Below are positions 1 through 7,864 of a DNA stretch of 64,000 bases, piece by piece; positions within the stretch are counted from its first letter, which is position 1; each line of letters begins with the position of its first letter. The position numbers and the translations under genes were made by a program. Origin of the DNA: Nostoc sp. CHAB 5836 (GTDB taxonomy: Bacteria > Cyanobacteriota > Cyanobacteriia > Cyanobacteriales > Nostocaceae); NCBI RefSeq assembly GCF_020829445.1, contig NZ_JAIVFV010000018.1, positions 1-64,000 of the forward strand. The letters are read 5' to 3'. Below the pieces are notes generated by a model. It did no database searches. It was not told where the DNA came from and worked only from the letters and a program-made list of their open reading frames with translations.

Positions 1-1
1 C

Positions 2-55
2 ATTACCCATAATCTAATTGGTGCGCTGATTAATCAGCTGCATTTGATCGGTTAG
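2..55 (+). CDS. Possible C-terminal end of an upstream gene (partial)
   Basis: The reading frame from base 2 is open and ends in TAG at 53-55, giving 17 residues ending NQLHLIG. It could be the tail of a gene that starts outside the window. There is too little to recognise a family, and an open stretch this short can occur by chance. Confidence 0.25.
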   Translation: MTHNLIGALINQLHLIG

Positions 56-103
56 GGGATGGAAAATTTAGCGATCGCGTTGAGAAAGTGGCGCGATCGC
101 ATT

Positions 104-328
104 TCAACATTTCCATTCAGATTCAGGAATTTTCGCCCCTTGAAAGATACTCCGTAATGTACCGATAGGTAAAGTGCGGCCTCCATGTTCAGGGACAATT
201 ACTTGTAGTCCCAGGTCTTCACTTCTCCATTTGCGGTGGCTACCTTTTTGAGAAATTAATTGAAATCCATATTGTCTCAGGATAGTTTCAACTTCTCTAG
301 ATGTCATGCGCCGGATACGATTGCTCAT
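104..328 (-). CDS. hicA: HicA-family mRNA interferase toxin
   Basis: This 74-residue protein has the HicA (YcfA-like) layout. An N-terminal helix contains SREVETILRQYGF, followed by a SQKGSHRKW strand in which the family catalytic His lies in the G-S-H-R motif, then VIVPEHGGRTLPIGTLRSI. HicA toxins are small double-stranded-RNA-binding-fold RNases that cut mRNA unless bound by HicB. The gene lies downstream of hicB on the minus strand and its start overlaps the hicB stop by 4 bases, the ATGA arrangement of translationally coupled toxin-antitoxin pairs. Length and motifs are complete, so the toxin is probably functional. What is inferred, not seen, is that it is still active in this strain. 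Confidence 0.88.
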   Translation of the reverse strand: MSNRIRRMTSREVETILRQYGFQLISQKGSHRKWRSEDLGLQVIVPEHGGRTLPIGTLRSIFQGAKIPESEWKC

Positions 329-528
329 GAGACAATAATCTCTCGTGCGATCGCACCAGGGGCTAACTCAATTGATTCCGGCTGTAAATACAATTGAATT
401 GCTTCTTTAATATTTTCCAAAGCTTCTTCTTCAGTTTCTCCTGCTGAAGTACAGCCAGGTAACTCTGGACACCATACAGCCCAATCGCCTGTTTCTAGGT
501 CTGATTCAAGAATCACGCGCCATTTCAT
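325..528 (-). CDS. hicB: HicB-family antitoxin
   Basis: This 67-residue protein has the HicB partial RNase H fold: an N-terminal strand MKWRVILESD, the signature WAVWCPELPGCTSAGETEEEALENIKEAI, then a short C-terminal tail. HicB neutralises HicA and usually represses its own operon. This version is short and has no obvious C-terminal helix-turn-helix or ribbon-helix-helix, as in the small HicB form common in cyanobacteria, so DNA binding may be absent or weak. It is the first gene of the pair, directly followed by hicA with a 4-base overlap. Confidence 0.88.
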   Translation of the reverse strand: MKWRVILESDLETGDWAVWCPELPGCTSAGETEEEALENIKEAIQLYLQPESIELAPGAIAREIIVS

Positions 529-649
529 AGCTAATCCTCTGGAATGTAATTATTGTAAATTGGGAACATCGATTGCTGTGCCAACACCAAGGGCGATCTC
601 ATCTCTAAAACTTCAAATCCAAAACTGAAAATTTTTAATACCTTATTAT

Positions 650-1108
650 TTAAGTTAAGATTATTTGTGGAAGCTTTTGTTCATTAGGAAAATGGCAATA
701 AATCGCATCATAAATCATTTCTCGTAGTGTTTCTATATCATCAGCCTGAGTAAAAATTGACTCGGTTAGTTCAAAATAAGCAATCAAACGGGGAATTTGT
801 GGGTGTTCTCCTAAATCATACAGACGCTTCGCCTCTTGCTTAAATAACTCCGTAGCTTTCTCAAGTGCAGCCGTTCCTTCAAATTGAGGGACAAATTGCT
901 TAATTACGCAAGGTTCATTTATCCTATCTGCATCCCTAGCTTCATAAGTTCTGCTAAATCCACCCTCACCCAAAAGTCGTATTACCCGGAAACGGTTTCT
1001 GAATAATGGTGTGAGTGTTTGTCCACACTTAATGCAAAACTTATTGTCATCAGGATTAAAGGGATTTGCACAACTGGAATTAGAACAGTAAAGCATATTT
1101 GGGAACAT
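650..1108 (-). pseudogene. Chimeric ORF: Ser/Thr kinase N-terminus joined to a HicB-like C-terminal tail
   Basis: Residues 1-112 read as the start of a cyanobacterial serine/threonine kinase. There is a four-Cys zinc-ribbon (YCSNSSC and FCIKCG), a glycine loop GEGGFSRTYEA, the ATP-anchoring Lys in CVIKQF, and the alpha-C region up to HPQIPRLIAYFE. The rest of the kinase (HRD, DFG, activation segment) is missing. From about residue 113 the sequence changes to ESIFTQADDIETLREMIYDA followed by CHFPNEQKLPQIIL. That matches the C-terminal half of the small HicB-like proteins often mis-named 2-oxoisovalerate dehydrogenase in cyanobacteria. The join, near base 772, is in frame. It cannot be an active kinase. 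It is most likely a deletion fusion between two neighbouring genes. A start at the second Met (base 1096) is also possible. Confidence 0.65.
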
Positions 1109-1286
1109 ATCAGCAGATAGTGTCTATGTTCAGTTTTCCCAATTTATGCTTACTGGGTTTCATGAGTCTTGATATTTTTGAGCGGATTTACTTCTAGTGG
1201 CGGCTACAGTCTCAAGTTACTTTTGCTAGCGTAGGGATATAAGGTTTATCGCTCCCCAGTAAGCGGCTGGAGGCAAAAGGATTGAT

Positions 1287-2162
1287 ATGGCTCATTTAAA
1301 TCAGCGTCGTCCCCAAAATGTCAACGGCGATTTTTATGTAGATACTACCTGTATTGATTGTGATACCTGTCGCTGGATGACTCCAGAAGTGTTTTCTCGT
1401 GTTGATGAACAGTCGGCGGTTTATCATCAACCAACGAATGAGGCGGAAAGATTAGCAGCACTGGAAGCACTTTTAGCTTGTCCTACTAGTTCTATAGGCA
1501 CTGTTGAGAAACCAAAAGATATCAAAGTTGCTCAGGAAAAGTTTCCAATATTAGTAGCCGAAAATGTTTACCACTGCGGCTATCATTCGGAAAAATCTTA
1601 TGGTGCTGCTAGTTATTTAATTCAACTTCCAGAAGGTAACATTTTGGTGGATTCTCCCCGGTTTACGCCGCCTTTAGTTAAGCGCTTAGAAGAACTGGGG
1701 CCAATTCGTTATATGTACCTCACTCATAAAGATGATGTGGCAGATCATCAAAAGTTTGCCGAGCATTTTCAGTGCGATCGCATCCTTCATGCTGATGATA
1801 TATCTGCTGATACTCGCAATGTGGAAATACAGCTAACTGGTTCTGAACCATTTGTCTTGACTCCAGATTTATTAATTATCGCAGTTCCCGGTCACACCAA
1901 AGGAGAAACTGTCCTACTTTATAAAAATAAGTTTTTGTTTACTGGCGACCATCTCGCTTGGTCAGAAAGCTTGCACCAACTGGCTGCATTCCACGATGCC
2001 TGCTGGTATTCTTGGTCAGAACAGACTAAATCAATGCGTAATTTAGCTAATTACTCTTTTGAATGGGTGCTACCAGGTCATGGACGAAGGTTTCATGCTG
2101 ATAGGGAAACGATGCGCCAGCAGATGCACAAGTGTATTGAATTGATGGAATCTTTGAATTGA
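1287..2162 (+). CDS. Ferredoxin / metallo-beta-lactamase fusion protein
   Basis: This 291-residue protein has two parts. Residues about 15-70 form a ferredoxin-like domain with cysteines spaced as CIDCDTC and a later CPTSSIG, typical of a single-cluster 4Fe-4S (or 3Fe-4S) ferredoxin. Residues about 85-290 form a metallo-beta-lactamase-fold hydrolase with a metal motif HKDDVADH, then PGHTKGE, FTGDHLAW and a closing LPGHGRRFHAD. The first metal motif departs from the usual HxHxDH (His-Lys-Asp), a pattern seen in cyanobacterial members of this fused family. The substrate is unknown; an electron-transfer-linked hydrolase or oxidoreductase is plausible. A GGAGG ribosome site lies at 1268-1272, supporting the ATG at 1287. 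Confidence 0.85.
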   Translation: MAHLNQRRPQNVNGDFYVDTTCIDCDTCRWMTPEVFSRVDEQSAVYHQPTNEAERLAALEALLACPTSSIGTVEKPKDIKVAQEKFPILVAENVYHCGYHSEKSYGAASYLIQLPEGNILVDSPRFTPPLVKRLEELGPIRYMYLTHKDDVADHQKFAEHFQCDRILHADDISADTRNVEIQLTGSEPFVLTPDLLIIAVPGHTKGETVLLYKNKFLFTGDHLAWSESLHQLAAFHDACWYSWSEQTKSMRNLANYSFEWVLPGHGRRFHADRETMRQQMHKCIELMESLN

Positions 2163-2202
2163 TCGAATTAAGCTTTTGCAGGGATACCTAGCGTATTCAG
2201 AA

Positions 2203-2289
2203 CTACTCAACCCAATTTTCTAATGGAAGAGTAGGAATAGGAGAAAACTCTCGCACATTATTAGTGACGGGCGTAACTCCTAAACTCAT
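2203..2289 (-). pseudogene. VapC toxin remnant (C-terminal 28 codons only)
   Basis: A 28-codon frame starts with ATG overlapping the vapB stop (ATGA) and reads into the normal C-terminus of a PIN-domain VapC, VTNNVREF followed by LPLENWVE and a stop. The PIN acidic residues upstream are absent. The simplest reading is an internal deletion that removed nearly all of vapC but kept the start-codon junction and the last strand. It cannot be a nuclease. Confidence 0.7.
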
Positions 2290-2519
2290 GGCTGATCTAT
2301 AGAATTCATGAAGTCATCGGAGAAATTGTCTAGACTACCGATGAGGGATTGCCAGGGGTTGTCTTTGGCGATGAGGACAATGGCGTTACCAATTTTTTTG
2401 ATATAAACTTCAGTACCTGTGAGTTGAAAGTCTTCGGGTAAAATAACCATTTGGCGAGTGCCATCAGTGGTGAGTTTAGCAGTGTTGATGATCTTGTTTT
2501 TGTCCTGATTATAAGACAA
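2286..2519 (-). CDS. vapB: VapB-family (AbrB/MazE-fold) antitoxin, start codon doubtful
   Basis: The protein carries the swapped-hairpin antitoxin pattern TAKLTTDGTRQMVILPEDF followed by GTEVYIKKIGNAIVL, then a toxin-binding tail with PWQSLIGSLDNFSDDFM. In its family it would bind the operator and the VapC toxin. Here the toxin is reduced to a 28-codon remnant that overlaps the vapB stop. The only in-frame start is a TTG at 2517-2519, and this TTG belongs to the terminal repeat (CAATAC) of an inserted short element at 2517-2620. The native ATG appears to have been lost, with the promoter displaced. The gene may therefore be unexpressed. Confidence 0.7.
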   Translation of the reverse strand: MSYNQDKNKIINTAKLTTDGTRQMVILPEDFQLTGTEVYIKKIGNAIVLIAKDNPWQSLIGSLDNFSDDFMNSIDQP

Positions 2520-2620
2520 TACGGTTCACAAAAGGGCTGAAACTCTTTTTTTTACGAACCACAGAGGCGCAGAGAACACAGAGAGAAGGAGAAGGAGGAA
2601 ATGCTTAACTGAACTGAAAT
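2517..2620. repeat. CAATAC-family short element, copy 1
   Basis: It starts CAATACGGTTCACAAAAGGG, contains the shared middle (run of T, ACGAACCACAGAGGCGCAGA, purine-rich GAGAAGGAGAAGGAGG) and ends CTTAACTGAACTG with a degraded right terminus. The same sequence recurs at 30953, 55330 and 58030, and as a variant at 58146. It abuts the vapB 5' end. Confidence 0.8.
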
Positions 2621-2646
2621 ATTAAATTAACATTTTTACCAGTAAT

Positions 2647-3816
2647 TTAACGTTTAACTAAAGATAAATCGGGTGTCAGCCTTTGCAAAACCTGCTTCAA
2701 TACCATCACTGTCCAATCCACATCAGCTTCAGTAGTATCACGCCCCAATGTGATGCGAATTCCTCCCAAAGCAGCTTTTTCGGAATAACCCATCGCTAAC
2801 AATATCGGGCTAGGGCTAAGTTTACCACTGTGACAAGCAGCACCAGCACTGATGCCGATGCCAGCAAAGTTTAGCTGTCGTACCAAGGTTTTACCGCTAA
2901 GTTTTTCCCCATCGGCGTTTTCTAAGCACATACTAATATGGTGAGGTAAACGATCGCAGCCATCCCCTGTAGCAATTAAACCAGGAATTTCAGCTAATTG
3001 GGCAAAGGCGCGATCGCGTAACTTAATTAATCGTGGTGTTTCTGTAGCCAATTCTTGCGCTGCTAATTCTGCTGCTACACCAAATCCGGCAATTATCGGT
3101 ACTGCTTGCGTACCAGAACGCAGTCCCATTTCTTGCCCACCACCACATAGTAAGGGTATCAATTCCACGCCAGGGCGCACATACAACGCCCCTGCACCTT
3201 GTGGCCCATATATTTTATGACTAGAAAGGCTAAGTAAGTCTACGGGGAGTTGTTGCACATCTATAGGTAAGCGTCCTGCAACTTGCACTGCATCTGTGTG
3301 GAACAAAGCCCCATGCGATCGCACAATTTTACCCAGTTCTGCGATCGGTTGCACTGTCCCAACTTCACTTTGTCCGTAAATCACGGAAACTAAGGCTGTG
3401 TTATGTCGCAACGCTACCTTTAAATCTAGAGGATTGACTCTACCTTTAACATCTACAGACAACCGCGTAACTTCCCAACCCCACATTTCTAGCGATCGCA
3501 CTGTCTCAGAAATTGCGGAATGCTCAACGCTGGAGATAATTAGATGTTGAGGAACAGCATACAACCGAGCCACACCCATAATTGCTAGATTATCTGCCTC
3601 TGTGCCGCCAGAGGTAAAAATGATTGATTCGGGAGTAGCGGCGTTAATTAAACCAGCAACTTGGACTCTAGCTTGTTCCACAACGGTTGCAGCGCGTTGT
3701 CCCCACTCGTGTAAGCTGGAAGGATTGCCCCACTGTTGGGTGAGGACTGTTTGCATAACTGCGATCGCTTCTTTTCGAGTGGGTGTGGTGGCGCTGTAAT
3801 CTAGATAAATTTGCAT
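2647..3816 (-). CDS. Cysteine desulfurase (NifS/IscS family)
   Basis: This PLP-dependent enzyme removes sulfur from L-cysteine as an enzyme persulfide for Fe-S cluster and thio-cofactor assembly. The preferred start is the ATG at 3814-3816 (MQIYLDYSATTPT), because family members begin with a Tyr/Phe-Leu-Asp-x-x-A-T-T-P strand; the 20 residues upstream are not family-like. Visible signatures are SGGTEADNLAI, SVEHSAI, the PLP lysine in SSHKIYGPQGAGALYV, and the active-site loop GAACHSGKLSPS with the catalytic Cys near residue 328. The product is about 389 residues, normal for the family. It stands alone, with no nif or suf neighbours, so a housekeeping or spare desulfurase is likely. Confidence 0.93.
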   Translation of the reverse strand: MQIYLDYSATTPTRKEAIAVMQTVLTQQWGNPSSLHEWGQRAATVVEQARVQVAGLINAATPESIIFTSGGTEADNLAIMGVARLYAVPQHLIISSVEHSAISETVRSLEMWGWEVTRLSVDVKGRVNPLDLKVALRHNTALVSVIYGQSEVGTVQPIAELGKIVRSHGALFHTDAVQVAGRLPIDVQQLPVDLLSLSSHKIYGPQGAGALYVRPGVELIPLLCGGGQEMGLRSGTQAVPIIAGFGVAAELAAQELATETPRLIKLRDRAFAQLAEIPGLIATGDGCDRLPHHISMCLENADGEKLSGKTLVRQLNFAGIGISAGAACHSGKLSPSPILLAMGYSEKAALGGIRITLGRDTTEADVDWTVMVLKQVLQRLTPDLSLVKR

Positions 3817-4034
3817 ATAACCGATAATGGTAAGAACACACGTTGGTAGTAGGCTGCTGATTTTGTCAGCATACACAGTTTAAGTGGACTAATCTTGAAA
3901 AAAATCTCTGTAATTCTGCCTCTAGCAGTGGATTTTTACCTTTACTTGGAAAGCTATTTCTCTACTTAATTCCGAACTCCAATTTTTGGGAATGATAAAT
4001 ATATCCACTCCCAATCCACTTTTAACAGATTACA

Positions 4035-5471
4035 GTGCAACTTATCTCTAGACAAAGATATTTTTTATATATCTTTTTAGTTATATTCTCCCTGGCTGGT
4101 TGTCAACGAGTCCAGTCCTACAATCAGCGTCCAGCACCCTTACCACAAGACCCGTTAGTTCAAGTTTACTTTAACCATTCTGAGTCTTCAGAATACAAAG
4201 AAGCTTACCGTCAACAAATACGTCTTGGGGATGATTTAGAAAAACAGATTGTCGATGCTATTACCCACGCTAAATCTACAGTAGATGTGGCGGTGCAAGA
4301 ATTACGTTTACCCAAAGTTGCTCAAGCATTGGTTGATAGACAAAAAGCTGGAGTAAAAGTCAGGATCATTTTAGAAAATACCTATAGCCGACCTTGGAGT
4401 AGCTTAACAGCTACTGAAGTAGATAAGTTAGATAAAAGAGAACAGCAACGCTATCAAGAATTTCGCAAATTTATCGACATTAACCAAGATAATCAACTCA
4501 GCCTAGCAGAAATAAATCAAAGAGATGCTTTGATGATTTTGCAGAATGCCAAAATTCTCTGGTTAGATGATCAAGCAGATGGTTCAGCAGGTAGCAATTT
4601 GATGCATCACAAATTTGTGATTGTGGACGATCGCCTTGTAATTATCACTTCGGCTAATTTTACTTTAAGTGATACTTCTGGAGATTTTACAAATTCTAGC
4701 AGTTTAGGCAATGCAAATAACTTATTGCAGATTGACAGTCCGGAATTAGCATCTTTATTTACAGAAGAGTTTAATATTATGTGGGGAGATGGGCCAGGAG
4801 GTCAGTCAGATAGTAAATTTGGTTTGCAAAAGCCGATGCGTTTACCTAAACAAATAACTTTAGGTGACACCCAAATTACTGTGCAATTTTCGCCTACTTC
4901 TCCAACTCAACCTTGGAGTAGCAGTAGTAATGGTTTAATTGGTAAAACTTTAGATTCAGCAACCAAATCTACTGATTTAGCATTATTTGTATTTTCCGAT
5001 CAGCGTCTTGTCAATATTTTAGAAAAACGTCATCAACAAAGTGTGCAAATTCGCGCTTTAATTGAACCACAATTCGCCTATCGTCCCTACAGTGAAGCAT
5101 TGGATATGATGGGAGTTGCTCTCAGTAACAAATGTAAATATGAACTTGATAACCATCCTTGGCAAAATCCAATTACTACTGTAGGTGTACCTGTATTACC
5201 CAAAGGTGATTTATTGCATCACAAATTTGGTGTTATTGATAGTCAAACAGTAATTACAGGTTCTCATAATTGGTCAGATGCTGCCAATAATGGTAACGAT
5301 GAAACACTTGTAGTGCTTGAAAATCCCATAGTTGCTGCCCATTATGTGCGAGAATTTGATCGTCTTTATACCAAAGTTAAACCTGGCTTACCACCAAGAA
5401 TTCAAGAAAAAATCAAATTAGAGCAAACACGGTGTCCCCAGATAAAAACTTCTTCATCAACAGTTTTATAA
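4035..5471 (+). CDS. Phospholipase D-like lipoprotein with an embedded EF-hand-type loop
   Basis: The N-terminus, starting with GTG, is a lipoprotein signal: a hydrophobic stretch ending in the lipobox SLAGC with Cys at about residue 23. The mature protein would be membrane-anchored outside the cytoplasm. Two HKD modules follow: HHKFVIVDDRLVIITSANFT in the first half and HHKFGVIDSQTVITGSHNW near the end, as expected for a PLD-superfamily phosphodiesterase or nuclease with a two-half active site. Between them, FIDINQDNQLSLAEI has the D-x-N-x-D-x-x-S-x-x-E spacing of a calcium-binding EF-hand loop, so calcium control is possible. Total length is 478 residues. The substrate (phospholipid or DNA) cannot be told from sequence. 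Confidence 0.88.
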   Translation: MQLISRQRYFLYIFLVIFSLAGCQRVQSYNQRPAPLPQDPLVQVYFNHSESSEYKEAYRQQIRLGDDLEKQIVDAITHAKSTVDVAVQELRLPKVAQALVDRQKAGVKVRIILENTYSRPWSSLTATEVDKLDKREQQRYQEFRKFIDINQDNQLSLAEINQRDALMILQNAKILWLDDQADGSAGSNLMHHKFVIVDDRLVIITSANFTLSDTSGDFTNSSSLGNANNLLQIDSPELASLFTEEFNIMWGDGPGGQSDSKFGLQKPMRLPKQITLGDTQITVQFSPTSPTQPWSSSSNGLIGKTLDSATKSTDLALFVFSDQRLVNILEKRHQQSVQIRALIEPQFAYRPYSEALDMMGVALSNKCKYELDNHPWQNPITTVGVPVLPKGDLLHHKFGVIDSQTVITGSHNWSDAANNGNDETLVVLENPIVAAHYVREFDRLYTKVKPGLPPRIQEKIKLEQTRCPQIKTSSSTVL

Positions 5472-5911
5472 CTTACGCATTGACAAGAAACACCAAATGT
5501 TTCCTATCAAAGGATAATTAATAAAAACCTGAAACAACCTATGCTTCTTTATCCCCCACCATACGCCTGATAACTGATAACTCTTTTAAGGCAGGGCTAT
5601 TTCATCCTTTAAAACAGGTAAAATAGCAAGAACTAAGTACACAGTTTCCTAAATTCGTGACGAATTGAGGGTTTAAGTTGAAACGCAAAGGGGAGGCAGC
5701 GCGTTGCGGGGGTTCCCCCCGTTGTAGCGACTGCCGTCGCGCAGAGGTAAGCGCAGAGGAGCGCAAAGTTTCTTTAAATCGATTCGCTACGAACTTGAGG
5801 GTTAGCTGTACTAAGTTAATTTAGCCGATGAGAATGGTTGAGCGTAAATAGTAAAAGTATTAGAACCGGATTGCATTATAGTCCTTTAGCCTGGGTTTTA
5901 GCACCCTTTTG
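5472..5911. other. Intergenic region with GC-rich repeat, no gene
   Basis: There is no convincing coding region. Around 5685-5765 lies a GC-rich repeat piece (GCGGGGGTTCCCCCCGTTG with dyad symmetry, then GCAGAGGTAAGCGCAGAGGA), related to other intergenic repeats in the window. Confidence 0.6.
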
Positions 5912-6991
5912 ATGATGAAAAAGCTAATCAACAAGCCGGAAGACTTTGTGCGGGAAAGTCTAGAAGGTATGGCGGCGGCTCATTCCGATTTAATTAAACT
6001 TAACGATGATCCCGTTTTTGTCTATCGATCTGATGCACCCATAGAGGGTAAAGTAGCAATTATTTCAGGTGGTGGCAGCGGACATGAACCAATGCACGCT
6101 GGCTTCGTGGGCAGAGGAATGCTGGATGCAGCTTGCCCTGGGGAGGTTTTCACTTCACCTACTCCTGACCAAATGCTAGAAGCAGTCAAGCAAGTAGATG
6201 GAGGCTCTGGTATCCTTTATATCGTCAAAAATTACAGTGGCGATGTGATGAACTTTGAGATGGCAACGGAATTAGCCCGTGATGAGGGCATTCGAGTGCT
6301 AAATATTTTGATTGATGACGATGTAGCAGTGAAGGATAGCCTGTATACCCAAGGACGCCGGGGTGTGGGAACAACTATACTAGCGGAAAAAATTTGTGGC
6401 GCGGCGGCTGAGGTGGGGTATGATTTGCCACAAATAGCAAATTTATGTCGCCGAGTAAATTTGAATGGGCGGAGTATGGGAATCGCTCTAACATCTTGTA
6501 CAGTACCCGCTAATGGAGAGCCAACATTTGAATTGGGCGATCGCGAAATCGAATTAGGTATCGGTATTCACGGTGAGCCTGGAAGAGAACGCACAGCCAT
6601 AAAAACCGTAGATGAGATCACCGAAATTTTGACGCGATCGCTCATTGAGGATGCAGCATACAGCCGCACACTGCGCGAGTGGGATGAAGACAAAGGAGAA
6701 TGGGTAGATATAGAACTCATAAATCTTCCATTTGCCAAAGGCGATCGCTTATTAGCTTTTGTCAATAGTATGGGTGGCACTCCACTTTCTGAACTGTATA
6801 TTGTTTATCGTAAACTCGCCCAAATCTGCGAACAGCAAGGATTGCAAATTGTGCGAAACTTGATAGGCCCTTATATTACATCTCTAGAAATGCAAGGTTG
6901 CTCAATTACCCTGCTGAAATTAGATGATGAAATGATCCGGCTATGGGATGCACCAGTAAAAACGCCAAGTTGGCGCTGGGGAATTTCATAA
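5912..6991 (+). CDS. dhaK: Dihydroxyacetone kinase, DhaK substrate-binding subunit
   Basis: DhaK binds dihydroxyacetone covalently through a His and presents it for phosphorylation by DhaL. The sequence shows [19 protein letters not shown] at the start, the [15 protein letters not shown] loop that surrounds the substrate, the [12 protein letters not shown] segment, and [11 protein letters not shown], which carries the hemiaminal-forming His. About 359 residues is full length. Two ATGs (5912 and 5915) follow each other; either could be used. dhaL lies immediately downstream, separated only by a heptamer array. No phosphotransfer subunit (DhaM) is seen in the window, so the phosphate donor is not settled. 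Confidence 0.95.
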   Translation: MMKKLINKPEDFVRESLEGMAAAHSDLIKLNDDPVFVYRSDAPIEGKVAIISGGGSGHEPMHAGFVGRGMLDAACPGEVFTSPTPDQMLEAVKQVDGGSGILYIVKNYSGDVMNFEMATELARDEGIRVLNILIDDDVAVKDSLYTQGRRGVGTTILAEKICGAAAEVGYDLPQIANLCRRVNLNGRSMGIALTSCTVPANGEPTFELGDREIELGIGIHGEPGRERTAIKTVDEITEILTRSLIEDAAYSRTLREWDEDKGEWVDIELINLPFAKGDRLLAFVNSMGGTPLSELYIVYRKLAQICEQQGLQIVRNLIGPYITSLEMQGCSITLLKLDDEMIRLWDAPVKTPSWRWGIS

Positions 6992-7074
6992 TGACCAATG
7001 ACCAATGACCAATGACCAATGACCAATGACAAATGACCAATGACCAATGACCAATGACCAATGACAAATGACAA
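6991..7074. repeat. Twelve in-phase ATGACCA/ATGACAA heptamers between dhaK and dhaL
   Basis: Exactly twelve 7-base units run from 6991 to 7074. The first shares its A with the dhaK TAA stop, and a thirteenth unit (ATGACGA) provides the dhaL start codon. Most units carry an ATG that hits a TGA after five codons, because 7 mod 3 is 1. The same heptamers occur in the 131-bp intergenic repeat family described elsewhere in this window. Confidence 0.95.
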
Positions 7075-7770
7075 ATGACGAATTATATCGATATAGTAAG
7101 TCAAGCGCAGATATTAGAATGGTTGCAGGTATTTGCAACCGAGATAGAGCAGAATAAAGCATATTTGACAGAATTAGATGCTGCGATCGGAGATGCTGAC
7201 CACGGGATCAATATGGATCGCGGTTTCAAAAAGGTAAGCATTCAGTTACCAACTCTTACAGACAAGGACATCAGCAGTATTCTCAAAGCTGTGAGTATGA
7301 CCTTAATTTCTTCTATTGGCGGTGCAAGTGGCCCTCTTTATGGCACCTGGTTTTTACGAGCAAGTACAGCAGTAGTTGGCAAGCAACAATTAACAGAACA
7401 AGATATTTTAGCAATACTTCAAGCTGGCTTAGAGGGCGTGCGACAACGTGGCAAAGCGCAACTAGGAGACAAAACAATGGTGGATGTGCTATCTCCGGCT
7501 GTAGCCGCTTTTGGGCAAGCTATAGGAGAAAGTAAGCGAACACTGCAAGCTATGCAACAGGCTGTAGCAGCAGCCCAAAAGGGGTTGCAGGAAACTACAC
7601 CAATGCACGCAAAAAAGGGACGGGCTAGCTACCTGGGGGAGAGGAGTATCGGACATCAAGATCCAGGAGGGACTTCTGCTTATTTGATGTTAAAGAGTTT
7701 CTTAGCGGTGTTAGAAAATTCTAAGTCCATAATTTCACAAATTCCTAACGAAAAAAATTGCCTTGATTAA
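7075..7770 (+). CDS. dhaL: Dihydroxyacetone kinase, DhaL nucleotide-binding subunit
   Basis: DhaL carries the nucleotide that phosphorylates dihydroxyacetone bound to DhaK. The Mg-nucleotide motif IGDADHGINMDRGF is intact, as are GGASGPLYGT, the GDKTMVDVLSPA segment and DPGGTSAY. At 231 residues it is slightly longer than usual at the C-terminus. Its start codon is the thirteenth unit of the heptamer array, and no Shine-Dalgarno sequence precedes it, so translation may depend on ribosomes arriving from dhaK. Without an adjacent dhaM the pair may use ATP or an unlinked phosphotransferase protein. Confidence 0.93.
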   Translation: MTNYIDIVSQAQILEWLQVFATEIEQNKAYLTELDAAIGDADHGINMDRGFKKVSIQLPTLTDKDISSILKAVSMTLISSIGGASGPLYGTWFLRASTAVVGKQQLTEQDILAILQAGLEGVRQRGKAQLGDKTMVDVLSPAVAAFGQAIGESKRTLQAMQQAVAAAQKGLQETTPMHAKKGRASYLGERSIGHQDPGGTSAYLMLKSFLAVLENSKSIISQIPNEKNCLD

Positions 7771-7864
7771 ACCTTTGCGTTCCTCTGCGCTAACCTTTGC
7801 GATCCTCTGCGTTAAAACTTCAACCCTCAATGCTAAATCATAGACATCGCCTCAAAATTCCAAC

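Noticed and set aside
6991-7074. CRISPR or coding repeat in the heptamer array
   Set aside because: Unit length is 7, there are no spacers, and frames close after five codons.
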